From Cephalopachus bancanus (lineage: Eukaryota; Chordata; Mammalia; Primates; Tarsiidae), in contig JAPVLO010000886.1 in NCBI GenBank assembly GCA_027257055.1, positions 124,001 through 188,000 of the forward strand: DNA of 64,000 nt, given 5' to 3'. Numbering within the stretch: position 1 is the stretch's first letter; every line of letters begins with the position of its first letter. Of this stretch, positions 59,374-64,000 are shown piece after piece. A program made the translations under genes and the position numbers. Below the pieces are notes generated by a model, which made no database searches, was not told the DNA's origin, and saw only the letters and a program-made list of their open reading frames with translations.

Positions 59374-60317
59374 AAAATTTTTATTTTAATGATGTGGGAT
59401 ACAATTCAGGGTTAGGTATACAAATGTTCATTATGCAGTTACCCTTGTTAATGAGGTGTGCCTTCCCCCAATGGCAGTTTCCCACTACTGCCCATCCCTT
59501 TCTTATTGTACTATGATAATTTTTCAAGGTCCACTTATGAGTAAGAACATATGGAACTCTGTTCTTTGTTTCTGTCATGGATCACTCAATATTAAAGACT
59601 CTATGCCCATCCATGTTGTTGTAAAGTTCATAATTTTGTCCTTCTTCATGACTGTGTAATATTCCACCACGTATATGGAATTCTTCTTATCCAGTCATCT
59701 TTCAACGGGCAGCACGGTTGGTTCCATGTTTTTTCTATTGTTAATAATGCTACAATAAACATGAATATGCAGGTATCTTTTCCATAGAGTGATTTGAGTT
59801 CCTCTGGGTATACTCCCCTTAGGGGAATTGTGAGGCTGTATGGGGAGGTCACTTTTTAGTTATTTTAAGAATGGCTAAATTGTTTTCCACAAAAGTTGTA
59901 CTAGTTTACACACCCTCCAACAGTGTAGAAGTGTTCCCTTTTCCCTTCATCCTCTCCAGCATCTGTTGTTTTTTTGAGTTATTGGTGATGGCCATCCTAA
60001 CTGGAGTTAGGTGGTATCTCAGTGTGGTTTTAATTTGCATTTCTTTGATGACTAGTAAGGCTGAGCATTTTTCATGTATCTGTTGGCTACTCGTATGTCT
60101 TCTTTTGAGAATTGTCTGTTCATATATTTTGCCTACTTTGTAATGGGATTAGTTTTTGTTTTTTGTTCTTTTTGGCATATTAAGCTCCTTTGAAGATCCT
60201 AGATGTTAGGCCTTTGTGATATATACAGGTGGCAAATATTTTTTGCCAGTCTGTGGACTGCCTTCACGCTCTCTTGATAGTTTCTTTGGCTTTGCAGAAG
60301 GTTGTCAGTTTGATGAG
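59374..60317 (-). mobile_element. L1 3' part of a twin-primed insertion
   Basis: Minus-strand ORF2 C-terminus and 3' UTR, ending leftward in GATGTGGGATACAATTCAGG. Switches at about 60318 to plus-strand L1. Confidence 0.9.
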
Positions 60318-60535
60318 CAGAAGATTAAAACAAGACTCCCACCTATTACCATACGCAAAAATCGACTCTAAATGGATCAAAGACCTAAACTTAAAACCTC
60401 AAGCTATAAGAACCTTAGAAAATGCAGGAGACACCCTTACAGAAATTGGAATTGGCAACCAATTCCTGATCAAAACCTCAAGTGCCCATGCCATAAGAGA
60501 TAAGATAGACAACTGGGACCTCATCAAACTGACAA
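60318..60535 (+). mobile_element. L1 inverted segment of the same insertion
   Basis: Plus-strand ORF2 with S-K-W-I-K-D-L-N and W-D-L-I-K-L-T-S-F, ending at ACTGACAAGCTTC. Its end overlaps the start of the minus part by about 20 consensus bases, so no L1 sequence was lost. Candidate target duplication GCTTCTTTTTACTTC (59274-59288) versus GCTTCTTCTCACTTC (60536-60550), 13 of 15. Confidence 0.88.
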
Positions 60536-60550
60536 GCTTCTTCTCACTTC

Positions 60551-61954
60551 CATTGATGGCAAGTGGATAACTTTCACTTACTGTCATAAAGCTCCACAGC
60601 AGTGACTCTCTTAAATTGTCAGCGCTGGTTTTGTTGTTGTTATTGTTTTCCTTGGTTTTGTACCCATTTTAAATTACATATAATGAAAGAAGTCCATCAT
60701 TTACAAAACCATTGATATCAAGGCATAGAAAAAATGTCAGCTACTTTTCAGGACAAAATTACACTATGAAAGATTGTTCACACTTTCAGAGCAGTAGTGA
60801 GTATCCCTACTGATGGCATTAATCCATGGTATAGAGTGCTCTATCGACATGTATTCATATTGTTATTAGACATGAATAAAGCAAGTTCATCTCAATAATT
60901 TATCTACAGAAAACTCTTGGTCTTTTAAAAGTGTCTTTTCTGCAACAAGTTAAATTCTCTTTGGAAGAAAACAAAGTTCAGACATAGTTCTATATTTCTG
61001 AGAGTTATGGGATGCTTTCAAAATTTTCAGAGATTTTTGAAAATTTAAAAAAAAAAATTTAACATGTACCCTATCACTTTGGAAACATTAGCTAGTTGTG
61101 TTGTTTGAGGACTATAAGATTAAAATAAAGGTCTATAATTTTAATGCGTGTGGTGTACATATGTTGTATATGTGTTTACTGTGACTATTTCACATAGACA
61201 TCGAATTATCTAGGATTTATATTTCTATAACATAGTCATCTGTAGACAATGTCATAATGCAGGATAGCATTATGCATGATGCTAAACAGAATTCAGACAA
61301 ATGCACACGCAAGTCTTATTTTTGCTATTTAGAAGGTAACTAATTTGGGGTGTATTATATAACATCTCTGGGCTACATATTCTTTATGTAGTGGGGGTTG
61401 CTTTTTTAAGAAAAAACTCAAACTTTTTTTGGTTGTTGCAATGATTAAGTGCAATAATACAGACAATACAATGTCTTATATTAATGTCTGAACTTTTAAA
61501 ACTCTCATAAATTCTGTTTCTTCTGTCTATCCATACAGTTAGGAAGTATACAGCTGTCCAGACTGAGAAGATAGTTGTCCTTAGCTTAAATGAATAATGC
61601 ATATAAAAATACATGTAAAGTAATACTACCTTATAAATAGTAGCTGCTTAATAAATTGTATCCTAAAATTATGAATACTGTACATTCCTCACACTCATCA
61701 CTTTTCAGCAGCTATTGGTAAAGACTTACATATCCAATATGTTGCTGGTGAATTACATATGCTCACAACAAAGCATTTCAGTCATTATTCTAGAAAAACA
61801 AGTCAGTTTGCTTTTCATATTTCCATTCCATCTAAATATTACTTATGAAATATGTGAAATATGAAATATGTTTTTTTCTATCTTGTCATTTCACTTTATC
61901 TCATCAGATATTGTCTGCCTTTATTTTCATTCATCATTCATTCCTCTTACAAGG
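60551..61954. other. Unique AT-rich intron, nothing recognised
   Basis: No transposon or exon support seen. Confidence 0.5.
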
Positions 61955-62215
61955 GTACCACTTGTTCTCACTCATAAGCGGATCCTGAACATTTACCATA
62001 ATACTAAGAAAGGGATTGGCGGTAGCGGGATACTGCCAGGGTGGGGGTGGGGTGGGGGTGGGGAGGAAGACACAACATCATTAAGGGTACTTAATCTTAA
62101 ATTGAGCAAAGTGAAGACCAAAGGGAGGCTCAAACTTTACCTGTACAATGACCACTTGTATATCTAATATACCTAATCCTGAATTATACTCCACATCTTT
62201 AAAATAAAAACAATT
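61955..62215 (+). mobile_element. L1 3' UTR fragment with a G-rich tract
   Basis: TTGTTCTCACTCATAAGCGG to GAATTATACTCCACATCTTT plus A-tail. Contains four or more runs of three to five G at 62038-62063. Confidence 0.88.
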
Positions 62216-62225
62216 GAAATAAAAG

Positions 62226-62985
62226 TTTATGAAATGATTGAATCACTACTTAAATATTGATTCAAGATGCAAGAATATGAAGTCTGTGTATTGTGTTTAT
62301 TATGTAATTTTTTATCCAAAATTAATTTACATACAGATTGTGGGTTTGGAATTCACCAGGCAGAACTTATATATAGATGGTTAGTGTTATTCATAATGTC
62401 AAAAGAAAAACCCATTCTGCAGAGAAATAAACTGGTTTCAAATGGGAATCACATATGTTCAGTAATATCCATTGGTAAACTTCACTTTCTATCAATTTTA
62501 ATATGACTAATCTAACATGAACTGCAAATGAAATTATATTATTTTGTTTATAAGACTTTTTAAAAGAGCTTTATTGAATCATCCAACTCTGTATTACTGG
62601 CAATACACATTACTTTCTTTCCAGACAACTAAGGAGATTGATGTGCTAACATTCAGCTCATATGTTAACTGATCCAACTGTCTGATTGAACATTGCAACA
62701 TAACTCAGAGCACTTAATTTCTACTTCATCACACAGCACACATTGTAGTTATTTATTATCCTCCATTACATGTTTCTGCACCTTCTGCCACATACTCAGA
62801 TGAATTATGCTGAAAATTACTATGTTGGACCCTTTATTTTTCCACTGAGACCAAAGCTCATTGTTGTGAAGATTAACGAACCACTTATTCAATATTGCTT
62901 ACCCTTTTAGACTTTTTTCCTTTCGATCTCAACATATAATTAAAACAATGTGTAAATATACAACAAAGCTGAAATAATCTTACAA
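62226..62985. other. Unique AT-rich intron, nothing recognised
   Basis: No transposon or exon support seen. Confidence 0.5.
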
Positions 62986-62994
62986 TGAATCTTT

Positions 62995-63895
62995 GGGCAT
63001 ACATTTATTTGTTTTCTATTGCTTGTTAGCATATGGATGCTTAAAAAATATACACATGTATTTATCACCTCACAGGTCCTGTAGGTTGGAAGTCCAAGCA
63101 CAGCATAACTGGATTCCCTGTTCAGGGTCTGACTGGGCTGAAATCAAGTCATTGAGCAGGACTGCAGTTCTCTTCTGGGGTCAGAGTCCTTTTACAAATG
63201 CACTGGTTGTTTTTCAAAATGTATTTTTTTTGCCACTGGGAAACCGAGGCTCCTATTTACCTGCTAGCTGTAGGCTGGGAACAACTCTCTGCTTTTAAGT
63301 TACCTGCAGTTCCTTGACACACTGCCTTCAACATAGGCAGTCCATAACATGGATATTTGTTTTCTTCTAGAACACTTGCTCTGCATCTCTCTGACTTTCT
63401 TTTCTTTGATCAGCTGGAGAAAATTCTGTTTTTTAATAGCTCACCTAGAGTCTATAATACTGAGTGACCTCTCACAGAAACAAAGATCTGATGTTTATCA
63501 CATGTTCTCACTCATATAGTGGACCTTGAACATCTATCGTAATACTACAAGAAAAGGATTGACAGTGGTGGAAAACTATGGGGGGGGAGATGGGATTAAC
63601 GGTAGTCAATATCTGGCTGGGGACAGGGAGACACCCCTTATCAACAAGGGTGCCTGAACGAAGCGTATTTGTATATCTAACCCTTAATTGTACCCCACAA
63701 TATTAAAATTAAAAATACTGATTTTTTAAAAAAGAGCTCACCTGATTAGAAGACCCATTAGGGATAATCTCCTTTATGCCAAATAATATCACAGGTGCAA
63801 TAACTCATCATATTCATAGGCTCTGCCCATATTACAAGTACACGTGGTTGTTCAAGGGTGAGGATCACTGGGGGTCATTTTAGAATTCTGCTTAC
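62995..63895. mobile_element. Ancient LTR-like interspersed repeat (tentative) split by an L1 tail
   Basis: Left half has TTTGTTTTCTATTGCTTGTTAGC and GGGCTGAAATCAAGTCATTG; right half has CATATTCATAGGCTCTGCCC and CATTTTAGAATTCTGCTTACC. These are the two ends of a common old repeat related in layout to the one at 8938. Subfamily not assigned. Confidence 0.45.
63447..63737 (+). mobile_element. L1 3' UTR fragment inserted in an older repeat
   Basis: TAGAGTCTATAATACTGAGTG to CCCTTAATTGTACCCCACAA plus A-rich tail. Target duplication AGCTCACCT at 63438-63446 and about 63736-63744. Confidence 0.93.
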
Positions 63896-64000
63896 CAAAA
63901 CCCACCACCTATACTCTGTCATTAACATCCTTCACAGCTCCATTGAAGTATAATTTGACATAATGTAAAATTTATGCATTAATTTAAAATTTCAAAGTTT

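Larger units (their letters stand above)
29140..64000 (+). other. PCDH11X: Intron downstream of the protocadherin exon (inferred)
   Basis: Inferred from the donor at 29140. I looked by eye for a short following exon beginning with the human R-K-S-E-G-K peptide and did not find it, so the intron probably runs past the right edge. It contains the second ERV LTR, the full-length L1 and many smaller repeats. Confidence 0.55.

Noticed and set aside
1..64000. CRISPR array, bacterial operon, tRNA, rRNA or snRNA genes
   Set aside because: No regularly spaced direct repeats, no ribosome-binding or operon structure, and no cloverleaf or known small-RNA signature was recognised; tandem repeats are ordinary microsatellites.

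Overview
This 64 kb window is AT-rich mammalian nuclear DNA, about half of it interspersed repeats. It is almost certainly from a primate: there are dimeric 7SL-derived Alu elements of both an old AluJ-like type and a younger, CpG-rich type, together with L1, L2, MIR, mariner and hAT-Charlie relics and ERV LTRs. The young Alu type is not any anthropoid AluS or AluY that I recognise. It lacks the CG dinucleotide of GGCTCACGCC and carries a distinctive right arm. I therefore infer a non-anthropoid primate, possibly a tarsier, but cannot prove the species from sequence alone.

The one protein-coding feature I can support is an 81-base internal exon on the + strand at 29059-29139. It has a pyrimidine tract plus AG acceptor, a CAG|GTATGA donor, and 27 open codons that read as a cytoplasmic-tail exon of the delta-1 protocadherin PCDH11X. 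The rest of the window then reads as two very large introns of that gene on the X chromosome. The high L1 load fits the X, but that is only supporting evidence. No other exon was recognised.

Layout. 1-9.4 kb: a (CA)n tract, then a large inverted L1 (1.7-6.4 kb) broken by an Alu and by a 1.54 kb ERVK-like solo LTR, then L2 and L1 3' relics and an ancient LTR-like repeat. 9.4-19.4 kb: mostly unique intron with five Alus and one L1 tail. 19.4-28.3 kb: a textbook twin-primed L1 nested in an older L1 tail, a MIR, a Hsmar2-like mariner relic, a second inverted L1 and a hAT-Charlie transposase relic with an Alu in it. 28.3-34 kb: the exon, then L1 3' ends. 34.4-35.9 kb: a second solo LTR of the same ERV family, same orientation. 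36-48 kb: Alus, an L2 and MIRs, a class-I-like LTR and dinucleotide tracts. 48.7-55.1 kb: a full-length but inactivated L1 with 5' UTR, ORF1 and ORF2 relics and a target-site duplication. 55-64 kb: L1 3' ends, one of which is twin-primed and appears to carry a 3' transduction with its own AATAAA.

There is no operon, CRISPR array, tRNA, rRNA or intact mobile-element gene here. The open reading frames over about 60 codons are L1 remnants, translated Alus, translated dinucleotide repeats or chance frames. The interest lies in the hidden exon, in repeat nesting that can be dated by who interrupts whom, and in several well-preserved signatures of L1 mechanism (twin priming, endonuclease sites, likely 3' transduction).
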